Of a stretch of 64,000 bases of DNA, positions 54,399-64,000 are shown one piece after another (position 1 is the stretch's first letter; every line of letters begins with the position of its first letter). The stretch lies in assembly GCA_020848455.1 (NCBI GenBank), contig JADLAB010000009.1:1-64000 (forward strand), in the 5' to 3' direction. The notes beneath the pieces are model-generated. The model saw only the letters and a list, made by a program, of their open reading frames with translations, ran no database searches and was not told where the DNA came from. The translations under genes were made by a program, and so were the position numbers. Source of the stretch: Polyangiaceae bacterium (lineage in GTDB: Bacteria > Myxococcota_A > Polyangia > Polyangiales > Polyangiaceae).

Positions 54399-55619
54399 TC
54401 AGGGTGCGACGAAGCGCGCGTGCAGAGCGCGCTCGGCGTCGGGCACGCACGCGGCGTCCACGACGGCGCCGAGGCGGAGCGCGGTCGCGAGCATGCGCCG
54501 CGGCCGGGCTGCCGCGGCTGCGAGCGCCTCGCGGAAGGCGACGAGCGCGGCACCCCGTTCGGTCAGACCGCCGCCGACGACGCTCACGAGACCGAGCCCC
54601 ACGGTGACGGTGAGCGACGGCAGCTCCTCCTCGATGCGGGCCCGCGCCTGAGCGAAGCCGGGCGCGCTCGTGAGCGACAGCAGCCACTCGGCACGCTCCT
54701 CGCTCACGTGCTCCTCGACGATGGCAGCGCCCGCGGCGAGCAGCAGGTGCTCGGCCCGCTCGAGGGTCGCGAGCTCGCCGAGCGTCGCGTGGGCCAGCTG
54801 CCGGTGCCCGACGATGGCGCGCGCGCGCGGCTCGTCACCCGGCGCGAACCGGCGGATCACGGTCTGGCGCGGCGTGTCGGACACCGGCTCGAAGCTCGAG
54901 CGCGCGTAGATGGCGATGCCCGCGCGGCGCGCCCACTCCACGGCCTGGGCGCACACCACCTTCGCGCCGCTCTCGGCCATCTCCTGCACGAGCGCGTGAT
55001 CGAGCTCGGGCAGGTGTCGCGCCTCGGGCACGCTGCGCGGATCGGCGGAGTACACGCCGTCGACATCGCTGTAGATCTCGCAGCGGTCGGCGCCGAGCGC
55101 CGCCGCCAGAGCGACGGCCGTCGTGTCGCTGCCGCCGCGACCGAGCGTCGTGATCTCGCGCTTGTAGCTCATGCCCTGGTAGCCGGCGACGATCACGACC
55201 GCGCCGCGCGCGAGCTCGTCTTCGATGCGGTGGGGCCGCACCTCGATGATGCGCGCGTCGAAGTGCCGGTCGTTCGTGATGATGCCGCTCTGCGAGCCGG
55301 TGAACGAGATGGCGCGCACGCCGCGCGCCTGGATGGCGATCGACAGGAGCGACATCGCCACGCGCTCGCCGGTCGACACCAGCATGTCGAGCTCGCGCCG
55401 CGCCGGCTCGCGGTCGGCGCCGTCCGCGGCACCGGCACGCACCGCATCTCGGGCCAGCTCGAGCAGGCCGTCGGTGGTCTTGCCCATGGCGCTCACCACC
55501 ACGACGACGTCGTTGCCCGCACGCCGCGCGTGCACGACGCGCTCGGCGACGCGGCCTAGCTTCTCGACGTCGGCGACCGAGGAGCCGCCGTACTTCTGCA
55601 CGACGATGGGCCTGCGCAT
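54399..55619 (-). CDS. lysC: Aspartate kinase
   Basis: A 406-residue aspartokinase, first step of lysine/threonine/methionine synthesis (L-aspartate to aspartyl-4-phosphate). I take ATG 55619 (GGAGG 9 nt upstream) over 55655. It begins [37 protein letters not shown], then [20 protein letters not shown] and [20 protein letters not shown] are the substrate and ATP motifs. Two C-terminal ACT domains (about 265-406) suggest feedback control by an amino acid. The ACT part is divergent from common LysC. Convergent with the acidic-protein gene; no dapA or asd nearby. Confidence 0.92.
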   Translation of the reverse strand: MRRPIVVQKYGGSSVADVEKLGRVAERVVHARRAGNDVVVVVSAMGKTTDGLLELARDAVRAGAADGADREPARRELDMLVSTGERVAMSLLSIAIQARGVRAISFTGSQSGIITNDRHFDARIIEVRPHRIEDELARGAVVIVAGYQGMSYKREITTLGRGGSDTTAVALAAALGADRCEIYSDVDGVYSADPRSVPEARHLPELDHALVQEMAESGAKVVCAQAVEWARRAGIAIYARSSFEPVSDTPRQTVIRRFAPGDEPRARAIVGHRQLAHATLGELATLERAEHLLLAAGAAIVEEHVSEERAEWLLSLTSAPGFAQARARIEEELPSLTVTVGLGLVSVVGGGLTERGAALVAFREALAAAAARPRRMLATALRLGAVVDAACVPDAERALHARFVAP

Positions 55620-55785
55620 CGCGGGCGCCTCCGGCTTCGGATCCTCGAGCAGCATGGCACGACCTCGCTGTCGGGGGCGCTACCACGGCTCGCGGTCGAG
55701 CGACAAGTTCTCGCCGCGCCACCGGCCGCGCGCATCGACGTCCACGGTGGGACAACGCCGCTCGTCGGCGGGCCCTTCCAGCCGC

Positions 55786-58194
55786 TCAGCGCTCGGCCTC
55801 GCCCGCGGCGAGCATCGCGCGATACAGCGCCGCCTCCTGCTCCCGTCCGGCCGCCTGGGCCTCGGCCGCGAGCGCCTCGAGCGCGTCGCGCCACACCGGG
55901 CGCCACAGGGCGCGCTCCTCGGCGCCGCCCTCCTCGACGCGCGCCGCGGCGAGCGCGAACAGCTCGTGGTGCCGCCCGAGGCGGCCGAGCACGGCGGCGA
56001 GCGCGCGCCCGACCTCGACGTCGGCCGGGTTGGCGCGAAGCCTGTCGCCGAGCTCGGCGGCGCGGGCCTCGTCGTGCGCGGGATCCTCGCTCGGCTCCTC
56101 CTCCGCCGGCGTCGGCGCGCGCCCGGGCGCAGGTTCGAGCGGAGCACGGGAGGGGACGTGCTCGGCCTCGGCGGGGCGCCCGGCCGGCGCCGCGAGCCGG
56201 GCGAGCTCGCGCTTGGCGCGGCGGTCGCGCGGTCGCAGCCGCAGCGCCAGGCCCAAGAGCCGGCGCGCCGCGAGCGTGTCGCCGCGCTCGCGCTCCTCGA
56301 GCGCGGCCCCGTCCGCGAGCAGGGAGGCGATGACCGCGCAGGCGTCCTCGCGCAGCGGGTAGCGACCGGCCGGACCGAACAGCGCCGCGAGCGGTCCCGG
56401 CTCGGCCTCCCCCGCGAGGACGGCGATGGCCCGCTCGACGGCGTCGGCGAGGCGGCCCAGGGCGACGCAGGCCCCCGCGAGGTCCCCGAGCTCCCCGCGC
56501 CAGCGCGCCTCGAGCGCGCGCGCCTCGAAGCTCGCGGGACCGAAGGGGCCGATGGCCCGCACGCGCGCCACGGCCGCCGGGAGATCGCCCGCCACGTCGG
56601 CGAGCGCGCGCCCGAGATCGAGCAGCATGGCCTCGTCCGCTCGCCCCCCTCGCTCGCTCAGCGACACCGCGCGTGACAAGAGCTCGAGCGCGCGCCGCCG
56701 CGCCCCGGCGGCGTCGAGCGCGCGCGCGAGCCCCGCCACCGCCTGCGCGTCGTCCGGCAGGTAGCGCAGCGCGTGCTCGAAGGCGGCGCTCGCCTCGGCC
56801 CAGGCCCCCGCGGCGACGTACGCCCGGGCGGCGCGCATGCAGACCGCGTGGCGCAGCGACGCGCCGCTCGCCGCCGCCTCGAGCTGGCTCGCGTCCTCGC
56901 GCGCCCCGCGCAGGTCGCCGGCCGCGAGCCGCGCCTCGAAGCGCGCCGCGCGCGGCGCCGGCAGGCCCGGGGCCCGCACCACCGCCTGGTCGAGCGCGGC
57001 GAGCGAGGTCTCCCGGTCCACCGCCACCCGGCTCGCCTCGAGCCAGGCGAGCGCCGCGAGCGGCCCGAAGGGCTCGAGCTGCCCGGCCTGCGCGAACGCG
57101 GTGTAGGCCGCATCGGTGTCGCCGAGCGCGGCGAGCAGCGCGCCGCCGAGCACGCCCGCATGGACGAGCGGCATGGCATCCGACAGCAGGCTCGCGGCGG
57201 CCGGCTCGCGCCCGCCCGCCGCCCGATCGAGCTCCGCGATGCGGCGCGTGAGCTCGGGATGGCGCGGCGCGCGCTCGAGCGCCGCGAGGTAGGCGCCGCG
57301 CGCCGCGTCCGGCTCGCCCCGCGCATGGTCATCCTCCGCCTCGGCCGCGAGCTCGGCGAGCTCGCGCGCGCGCACCAGCCGCTCGCCGAGGACCGCGAGC
57401 GCGGGGTCTGCGGCGCCCCGCTCGGAGTCGCCGAGCGCGCGCCAGCCGAGCGCCCCGACGTCGAGCTCCACCCGCCCGGCGCGCACGCCGGATGCGTCCG
57501 CGGCGCGCATGCCCGCGAGCGGCAGGAGCGCCCGCACGAGCTGCTGGGCGGCGGCGGGCACCGTCACGACGCCGCCGCGCGCGACACCGAGACCCTTCGT
57601 GCAGGCCGCCACGGCGCGGAGCGCGTGGGCCTGCGGAGCGCCGGGCAGCCCGAGCGAGCGGGCCGCCATGGGCAAGAGCACGAGGTCGCCGTCCGCCGGC
57701 CAGAGCATGAGCTCGAAGGCGAGTGCGAAGTGGTCCCCGGCGAGACCCACGAGCAGCCCGTCCTCGATGGGCGCGAGCACGGCACGGGGCGCCGCCTCGC
57801 CGAACAGGCCCGCGAGCCGGCGCGCCGCGAAGCGGCGCAACGCCTCCGCCTCCAGCGTCACCGCCACCCGCTCGAGGCGACCCCGCCGGTGCCGGAACGC
57901 GGTGACGCCACCCGAGAGGTCCACCGGAAAGCCGATGCCCGGCAAGCGGAGCGCGAGCTCCACCACGCGCAGAGGGCCGAGCTCGAAGGGCGCGCCGAGC
58001 TCCACGCCGAGCCCGCTGCGACTGACGACCAGGCGGAGCTCGGGCCTCGGCTCGCCGGTGGGCGACCGCGTGTCCGCGCTCCCCGACCGAGCGGACGACG
58101 GCCCGGCGCCGGCATTCCCCTTCGGGGACGCGACGCTCCGCGGCGAACGACTGGGGCGGGGCCCCGCGCTCGCGGGCCCGTCCGACCTCGGCAT
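55786..58194 (-). CDS. Large TPR-repeat protein
   Basis: An 802-residue protein; ATG 58194 is preferred within a GAGGAGC context, though the frame begins upstream at 58338. A variable Pro/Ser-rich N-terminus (to about 50) leads to a domain with LRLVVSRSGLGVELGAPFEL, followed by FPVDLSGGVTAFRHRRGRLE and then by a long series of Ala-rich helical hairpins (about 270-690) typical of tetratricopeptide repeats (AAYTAFAQAGQLEPFGPLAA, ASAAFEHALRYLPDDAQAVA). It is probably a scaffold. No enzymatic domain is seen. The 190 nt upstream of it (58195-58384) contain only a terminator-like hairpin. Confidence 0.75.
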   Translation of the reverse strand: MPRSDGPASAGPRPSRSPRSVASPKGNAGAGPSSARSGSADTRSPTGEPRPELRLVVSRSGLGVELGAPFELGPLRVVELALRLPGIGFPVDLSGGVTAFRHRRGRLERVAVTLEAEALRRFAARRLAGLFGEAAPRAVLAPIEDGLLVGLAGDHFALAFELMLWPADGDLVLLPMAARSLGLPGAPQAHALRAVAACTKGLGVARGGVVTVPAAAQQLVRALLPLAGMRAADASGVRAGRVELDVGALGWRALGDSERGAADPALAVLGERLVRARELAELAAEAEDDHARGEPDAARGAYLAALERAPRHPELTRRIAELDRAAGGREPAAASLLSDAMPLVHAGVLGGALLAALGDTDAAYTAFAQAGQLEPFGPLAALAWLEASRVAVDRETSLAALDQAVVRAPGLPAPRAARFEARLAAGDLRGAREDASQLEAAASGASLRHAVCMRAARAYVAAGAWAEASAAFEHALRYLPDDAQAVAGLARALDAAGARRRALELLSRAVSLSERGGRADEAMLLDLGRALADVAGDLPAAVARVRAIGPFGPASFEARALEARWRGELGDLAGACVALGRLADAVERAIAVLAGEAEPGPLAALFGPAGRYPLREDACAVIASLLADGAALEERERGDTLAARRLLGLALRLRPRDRRAKRELARLAAPAGRPAEAEHVPSRAPLEPAPGRAPTPAEEEPSEDPAHDEARAAELGDRLRANPADVEVGRALAAVLGRLGRHHELFALAAARVEEGGAEERALWRPVWRDALEALAAEAQAAGREQEAALYRAMLAAGEAER

Positions 58195-58326
58195 GCTCCT
58201 CGGTGGTCCCGCACCTCGGTGCGGGTCACGTAGCGGTGGGTCCACCGCTCCCCACCAGGCTACCAACCCTGCGCCCAAACGCCCAAATCTCCGCCGGTCG
58301 GCCCGGGCGCCGGAGCCCCGTCGGGC

Positions 58327-58364
58327 ACAAAATGCCACGACCGGCCCGCAGGCGAGCCGGTCGT
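58327..58364 (-). terminator. Rho-independent terminator after mlaC-like gene
   Basis: ACGACCGGC (58337-58345) and GCCGGTCGT (58356-58364) form a 9-bp stem with a 10-nt loop. On the minus strand it is followed by GGCATTTTGTG. It starts about 20 nt beyond the stop of the gene at 58385-58978. The T-run is short, so efficiency is uncertain. Confidence 0.6.
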
Positions 58365-58384
58365 CACGGACGCTCGGGTCCGCG

Positions 58385-58978
58385 TCAGTCCTGCGCTATC
58401 TTGGCGCGCATCTTCGCGACGAGCGCCGGGTAGCCGTCACGCTGCAGGATCTTCGTGAACTGCGAGCGGTAAGTCTTCACGAGGCTGGCCCCTTCGGGCG
58501 CGATGTCGAGCACGAGCCAGCGCCCGCTCGACTCCTTCACGGTGAAGTCGATCTCGATGATCGGCTCGGAGGCGTCGGTGCGGCTCTTGGCGCGCATCTT
58601 GACGACCGTCGCGTCGCCGTCGGCGCTCGACTCCGTGTCGTAGTTGATCTCGTAGCCGAGAACCTTGTTGAGGTTCTTCCTGTAGCTCTTGCGCACGAGC
58701 TGCTCGAGCAGGCCGCTGAACTCCTTGTGCTGGTCGTCGCTGAGCGTATCCCAGTGCTTGCCGAGCGACGCCTTGGCGAGGTAGCCGTAGTCGAGCCAAG
58801 CATCGAAGATCGCCCGGATCTGGGCCTGGACCTCGTCGGTCTGCGGCTTGCCGATGAGCTCGAAGAGCGCGGTCTGCTTCTCCTTCACGGCGTCGGTGGC
58901 AGGGCCGGCGTACGCCATGGCGGACCCGAACGTGGTCACCAGGGCAAGAGCGATCATGGTCAAGAGCCTGCTACGCAT
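58385..58978 (-). CDS. mlaC: MlaC-like periplasmic phospholipid-binding protein
   Basis: A 197-residue MlaC/Ttg2D family protein. ATG 58978 (GGAG 9 nt before) gives the signal MRSRLLTMIALALVTTFGSA with cleavage after AYA. Family features are the helical N-part with IRAIFDAWLDYGYLAKASLG (the usual F-x-x-x-Y-M-A-x-x-x-L-G site), LVRKSYRKNLNKVLGYEINY, and a C-terminal sheet VKESSGRWLVLDIAPEGASL with LVKTYRSQFTKIL. MlaC shuttles phospholipids between outer and inner membranes with the MlaBDEF ATPase. No other mla genes are in the window; the gene stands alone with its own terminator. Confidence 0.85.
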   Translation of the reverse strand: MRSRLLTMIALALVTTFGSAMAYAGPATDAVKEKQTALFELIGKPQTDEVQAQIRAIFDAWLDYGYLAKASLGKHWDTLSDDQHKEFSGLLEQLVRKSYRKNLNKVLGYEINYDTESSADGDATVVKMRAKSRTDASEPIIEIDFTVKESSGRWLVLDIAPEGASLVKTYRSQFTKILQRDGYPALVAKMRAKIAQD

Positions 58979-59167
58979 CGTTCGCAACTCCATCGCCCTC
59001 GGCGCGGCGCCAGGGCGGTCTGGTCTCGGGGGGGCCTCCAGGGCGCGAAGGCGACCCGGGACGGACTCATTTTGCTTCTTTTTCGGTGCTCGACAAGTGC
59101 GAGCCGGAGCGATGGAGCTCCGACGTGAGACAGACGCGCTCCGGGCCCGGGATATTCACGAGTCGGC

Positions 59168-59173
59168 TACACT
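59168..59173 (+). promoter_or_regulatory. Candidate -10 element, leaderless start
   Basis: TACACT lies 6 nt before the ATG at 59180 with no Shine-Dalgarno between. No clear -35. Confidence 0.35.
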
Positions 59174-59179
59174 CCACGC

Positions 59180-59500
59180 ATGCCACCGAGCGACCCTCCC
59201 CCGGGCCGGCCGTCCTTCGGCCGCGGTCTCGCCTTTGCCTTGCTCCTGCCCCTCGCCCTGGCGGCCGCGTGGATGGTCGGCCGGAGCTGCGACCGCGGCG
59301 GCGCCGACGACGGCGGCCTGCGTCTGGCTCCACGCGACAAGGCCGAGCGGGATCCGGTGCCGGGCACACCCACCTCGGCCCGGCCGGCCGACTCGGGCGG
59401 CGTGAAGCTCGCGCTCGACGGCGGCACGGTGCAGCTGCTCGACGCCTCCCTGCGGGCGCCCGAGGTCGCGCCCCCACAGGTCGAGGAGCCGCTGCGCTGA
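59180..59500 (+). CDS. Small single-pass membrane protein
   Basis: A 106-residue protein with a Pro-rich N-terminus, one transmembrane helix (GLAFALLLPLALAAAWMVGR, about 16-35) and a hydrophilic, probably periplasmic C-terminal part (VKLALDGGTVQLLDASLRAP). The ending LLDASLRAPEVAPPQVEEPL is acidic. No domain recognised. It lies between mlaC (divergent) and the convergent ABC-F gene (stop 31 nt away). Confidence 0.55.
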   Translation: MPPSDPPPGRPSFGRGLAFALLLPLALAAAWMVGRSCDRGGADDGGLRLAPRDKAERDPVPGTPTSARPADSGGVKLALDGGTVQLLDASLRAPEVAPPQVEEPLR

Positions 59501-59530
59501 GGCGCGCGCGGACCGTGCGCGCGGCGAGGA

Positions 59531-61459
<1,929 letters not shown>

Positions 61460-61633
61460 GCGCGCGCCGCTGCACCGAGGGCCCGCGTGGGCGGGCTAGC
61501 GCCGGTACCACGCCGCGTCGCCCGATGCCAATCGCGCCTCGGTCGGGAATCGCGCGCTCGCGAGCGAACACCGCAGGCCGGAGCGCGGCGCCCTCGATGG
61601 GCGCTCAGGTCCGCCAGCCGGGCGGAGCGAGGA

Positions 61634-61709
61634 TGGTGGACCTGAGGGGAATCGAACCCCTGACCTTCTGACTGCCAGTCAGACGCTCTCCCAACTGAGC
61701 TACAGGCCC
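61634..61709 (-). tRNA. tRNA-Ala(GGC)
   Basis: A 76-nt cloverleaf on the minus strand: acceptor GGGCCTG pairs with CAGGTCC and has the G3-U70 wobble pair, the main identity element for alanine. The D-stem and T-stem (AGGGGTTCGATTCCCCT) are regular. The anticodon loop is CTGGCAG, anticodon GGC. The CCA end is encoded. It lies between the ABC-F gene and a membrane-protein gene; a 6-bp hairpin (61610-61626) follows its 3' end. Confidence 0.96.
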
Positions 61710-61733
61710 GGGCCGTGAACGGCGGCGCACTAT

Positions 61734-62621
61734 CTAGCCACTTCGCGTCGCGTTGTCTCGCACATTCGTGTTCTCGCCGCCGGCCGGGCGCGCCTCGTCG
61801 ACCAGCACGGGTGCGGCGGCCTCGCCCTCTGGCGTGATGCAGGGCAGATCCCGCAGGTGGATGAACTCGACGCCAGCGGGAAACGCTGGAGTCGGCGGGA
61901 CGACTCCGTTCTGCGGGGGCACGACCGCGAGCGGCTCGAGCTGGCTGATGAGCACGTCGAAGAAGACGGCGTTACCAGGGTCGGTCTCGGCCGCGCGCAG
62001 CTGCCTGAGCTTCGGCAGGTTGTGTGCGCAGAGCGGGAAGGCGCCCCAGGGGCAACCCTTGCACGGGTTGTTGAGGTTCTTCTGCCGGTAGTCTTGCCCG
62101 ATCCGGTACGCGAGCGCCGTGATGACGGCGAGACCGACCTTGAGCGCGATCCCCGCGAGGGTCCAGGGCGCCGCGACGACCACCGCCGCGGCGGAGAGCG
62201 CGAGCCCGGCTCCGAGCATGCCGCGCGCCGGGATCTTGAACCACCGCCGCTGCACGTGCGGCTGCACGAACACCGGCAGGTACCCGACGAGCGCGAGCCC
62301 CTGAAGGACGAGCGCGCTCGTCACGCTGGTCGGCACGCCGATGAACGCCAGCGCGACCACCATCGCGACGAAGCCCGTGCCGAGGCAGGTGCAGCCGAGG
62401 CACAGGGCGAGCCCGAAGGGCCGTACGAGATGATGGTCGTGCCGGGCACACGTCGGGTGGTGCGCCATGCGAGGCACCCGACCGAGGAGCGCGATCGACT
62501 GAACCGACCCGGGCGGCAACGGCGCGGGCCCCGACAGCATCGGGAGCGACACCCCCGGCGGCGGGCGTGCATCAGACTCCGGACGCACCTCCCCTACCGG
62601 CCGCGTCGACGTAGCTGACAC
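61734..62621 (-). CDS. Cys-rich multi-pass membrane protein, DUF2085-like
   Basis: A 295-residue protein. After a Pro-rich N-terminus (about 1-45) comes HHPTCARHDHHLVRPFGLAL (C58), then CLGCTCLGTG (C74, C77, C79), similar to the cysteine signature of DUF2085 proteins. Four hydrophobic helices follow (about 80-175), then NNPCKGCPWGAFPLCAHN (C187, C190, C198). The C-terminal 90 residues are hydrophilic. The two cysteine clusters would lie on membrane faces and may bind zinc or an iron-sulfur cluster. It follows the small Cys-rich gene at 62671 by 49 nt on the same strand. Confidence 0.65.
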   Translation of the reverse strand: MSATSTRPVGEVRPESDARPPPGVSLPMLSGPAPLPPGSVQSIALLGRVPRMAHHPTCARHDHHLVRPFGLALCLGCTCLGTGFVAMVVALAFIGVPTSVTSALVLQGLALVGYLPVFVQPHVQRRWFKIPARGMLGAGLALSAAAVVVAAPWTLAGIALKVGLAVITALAYRIGQDYRQKNLNNPCKGCPWGAFPLCAHNLPKLRQLRAAETDPGNAVFFDVLISQLEPLAVVPPQNGVVPPTPAFPAGVEFIHLRDLPCITPEGEAAAPVLVDEARPAGGENTNVRDNATRSG

Positions 62622-62670
62622 GACGTCTCCTCACCACCAGGACACTGTGCGACGGCGCGGGGCCGACGCG

Positions 62671-62907
62671 TCAGTTGATGTCTTGGCGCTTGAAGACGAT
62701 GACGAGGGTCTTGATCGGGCAGCAGGGACCGACCATGCCGCGCATGTCGACCCAGGAGTGCGCGAACTTGTAGCCCGGCATCTGGTTCAAGGCCGCTTCG
62801 ATCTTCTCCGGCGAAATCACGGGCGCGCAGCAGCTCGCGTCCACGACGATCACGCGATACGCCGGCCCACCCATCGGTTGTTGCTGACCCATCATTTGCG
62901 GTTGCAT
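62671..62907 (-). CDS. Small conserved-type protein with two CC pairs (DUF4177-like)
   Basis: A 78-residue protein. After a Gln/Met/Gly-rich start (MQPQMMGQQQPMGG) comes an alpha/beta core: YRVIVVDASCCAPVISPEKI, EAALNQMPGYKFAHSW, GPCCPIKTLVIVFKRQ. The order strand, helix, strand with the terminal VFKR resembles DUF4177 proteins. The two Cys pairs are unusual for that family. ATG 62907 has no Shine-Dalgarno, but a good promoter (62916-62944) stands just upstream. Co-oriented with the Cys-rich membrane protein. Confidence 0.62.
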   Translation of the reverse strand: MQPQMMGQQQPMGGPAYRVIVVDASCCAPVISPEKIEAALNQMPGYKFAHSWVDMRGMVGPCCPIKTLVIVFKRQDIN

Positions 62908-62915
62908 GGGCGCGA

Positions 62916-62944
62916 TTGTTAGTCGAGGCCGCCGCCTTGGTCAA
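62916..62944 (-). promoter_or_regulatory. Sigma-70-type promoter for the 62907 gene (leaderless)
   Basis: On the minus strand TTGACC (62944-62939), a 17-nt spacer and TAACAA(T) (62921-62915), then 7 nt to the ATG at 62907. It is the most consensus-like promoter seen in the window, and no Shine-Dalgarno separates it from the start. Confidence 0.55.
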
Positions 62945-62972
62945 TGCCTCAGCGAGCGCACGCGGCAGCCGC

Positions 62973-63977
62973 TCAACCGCCGGGTCGGCCGCGCGCGCCA
63001 CGGGGCTTCGCACCGCCGCGGGGCGGGCTTTCGGGCCTCGGCGGGGCGGTACCTACCGGCGGCGCCGAAGGTGGACCGCGCGACAGGGGAAACAGCTGGA
63101 TACAGAGCTGGTACACGCGCTCCGGCTCCGTCTCGGTGTCGCAGCGCTCCATCATCTCCTCGCGGAAGCGCCGGATCCGCTGCTTCAGGTCGGCGAGCGA
63201 GCTCGCACGGATGCACACGGTGAGCGCGCTCACGTCGCGCTCGTCGGGCGGGACGTCGTCGACCGCGGCCCCGGCGCGCTCGATCATCTGCCGGTGGTAG
63301 ACCGGCACCATCGCCGAGCGCACCTCGTGCCCGGTCGTGAGGCTCGGCTCGCCGCGGACGAGTCGGCCCGAGGCGTCGCGCACGAGGAGCCCGAGCCGAC
63401 CGAGCACGTCGAGCGCCGCGCGCGCCTCGCGCACCGTCACGGGCGGCAGGAGCTCCCCCGCGAGCCAGCGAGGGTCGTCGACGAAGTCGGCGCGCGCCGC
63501 GAGCTCGCGCACGACCGGGTAGTACCAGTGTCGGAGGTACTCGAAGAGCGGCCCCTCGAGGCGGCGCGCCGCGCGAAAGCGCCGGTTCGCCGCCACGCGC
63601 TCGAAGGCGCGGTTGCGCTCGACCAGCGTCTCGGCCTGCGACAGACCCACGAGGTCCGCGAAGAAGCGGCTCTCCGCGTCGTCGAGCTTGAGCGCTCGGG
63701 CGAAGCACTCGATGGTGCCCGCGCCGAGGTTGCGCTTGCCGTCCATCACGAGCTTGAGGAAGTTCGACGACGCGAGCCCGGCACGACGCGAGAAGTAGCG
63801 GTACGAGTACTGCGGCTTCAGGATCTTGCTCGCCGCGAAGTGGTCCCGCAGAAACGCGCGGTAGTCGACGTACTCGTAGACGCTCGGCACGCGTGGGGGC
63901 GGCCGAGGCGGGGCCGGCGCCGGGCCGTCGCTCGACGGAGCCGAGTCCGAGGCAGGTCCGGCGGCAACGGGAGGCAT
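62973..63977 (-). CDS. TIGR02147 family (DUF4423) protein
   Basis: A 334-residue protein. ATG 63977 is preceded by TAGCCT six bases upstream rather than a Shine-Dalgarno. The N-terminal 30 residues are Pro/Ala-rich; then VYEYVDYRAFLRDHFAASKI, then YSYRYFSRRAGLASSNFLKL with VMDGKRNLGAGTIECFARAL, a helix-turn-helix-like start diagnostic of TIGR02147. The DUF4423 core follows (about 135-300; YYPVVRELAARADFVDDPRW). The basic Gly/Pro tail is variable. These proteins are common in Fibrobacter and myxobacteria-like lineages and may be transcriptional regulators. It ends the window almost at the edge but is complete. Confidence 0.85.
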   Translation of the reverse strand: MPPVAAGPASDSAPSSDGPAPAPPRPPPRVPSVYEYVDYRAFLRDHFAASKILKPQYSYRYFSRRAGLASSNFLKLVMDGKRNLGAGTIECFARALKLDDAESRFFADLVGLSQAETLVERNRAFERVAANRRFRAARRLEGPLFEYLRHWYYPVVRELAARADFVDDPRWLAGELLPPVTVREARAALDVLGRLGLLVRDASGRLVRGEPSLTTGHEVRSAMVPVYHRQMIERAGAAVDDVPPDERDVSALTVCIRASSLADLKQRIRRFREEMMERCDTETEPERVYQLCIQLFPLSRGPPSAPPVGTAPPRPESPPRGGAKPRGARGRPGG

Positions 63978-64000
63978 CGCACGAGGCTATCTCTCGCGCG

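Noticed and set aside
61610-61626. Hairpin downstream of tRNA-Ala as a terminator
   Set aside because: A 6-bp stem without a T-tract; too weak to annotate as a terminator.
61634-61709. tRNA-Ala as an integration (att) site for an island
   Set aside because: No integrase, direct repeat of the tRNA 3' end, or base composition shift is visible around it.

Overview
The window is very GC-rich chromosomal DNA from a bacterium that looks like a myxobacterium-type member of the former Deltaproteobacteria (Polyangia-like). The grounds are GC-loaded third codon positions, frequent GTG starts, many small lipoproteins with Gly/Ala-rich linkers behind the lipobox, a MopE-like cysteine-repeat lipoprotein, a TIGR02147-type protein, DUF6600 and SCP-2-like proteins, and 4-nt stop/start overlaps throughout. 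This assignment is inference from protein types; no marker gene settles the species. I saw no rRNA, CRISPR array, insertion sequence or phage gene. One tRNA-Ala(GGC) lies at 61634-61709.

Layout. 1-4316 (minus): a lipoprotein, then an SCP-2-like gene, a FAD-linked oxidase, a small lipoprotein and a putative HhH plus PD-(D/E)XK nuclease. 4624-6254 (plus): lipoprotein, secreted endonuclease I, small hypothetical. 6263-20168 (minus): a metal-handling island with a cyclase-YHS fusion, a Met-rich lipoprotein, a P1B-4-type ATPase, czcCBA, two Cys-rich small proteins and a short CDF transporter, plus decayed RND and lipoprotein remnants at 8593-9000. A His-tailed DMT transporter is divergent at 20245. 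21321-28051 (minus): ACP, two proteins each made of a ketosynthase plus a degenerate ketosynthase-like half, a LolA-like lipoprotein and a serpin; the last four genes are translationally coupled. 28187-36297: mostly plus, with Mpo1-like, MoxR ATPase, secreted small proteins, a cyclic-2,3-DPG-synthetase-like NTPase and a YbhN-like flippase, and with the MopE-like lipoprotein on the minus strand. 36304-38468 (minus): PH-domain protein and a multiheme cytochrome lipoprotein. 38545-42219 (plus): lipoprotein, ECF sigma factor, FecR/TPR protein and exported protein. 42243-44401 (minus): sulfatase-fold membrane protein. 44486-45217: glutamine amidotransferase broken by an in-frame amber codon. 45141-51937: TetR regulator and a two-gene acyl-CoA dehydratase/activase system with an inverted repeat before each gene. 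51943-63977: mainly minus-strand housekeeping and unknown genes (aspartate kinase, TPR protein, MlaC-like, ABC-F, tRNA-Ala, Cys-rich membrane protein, TIGR02147 protein).

How it fits together. The 6-21 kb block reads as a divalent-metal detoxification system: an RND pump whose CzcA carries the HME1-type DFG/DGA/VEN motif, a P1B-4 ATPase, a CDF, and Cys/His/Met-rich periplasmic proteins that could bind metal. The 21-28 kb block is the most novel-looking: a compact ketosynthase pathway with ACP and a lipid-carrier-like lipoprotein, ending in a coupled serpin. Several genes across the window have a -10-like hexamer 6-8 nt before the start codon and no Shine-Dalgarno, suggesting leaderless transcripts.
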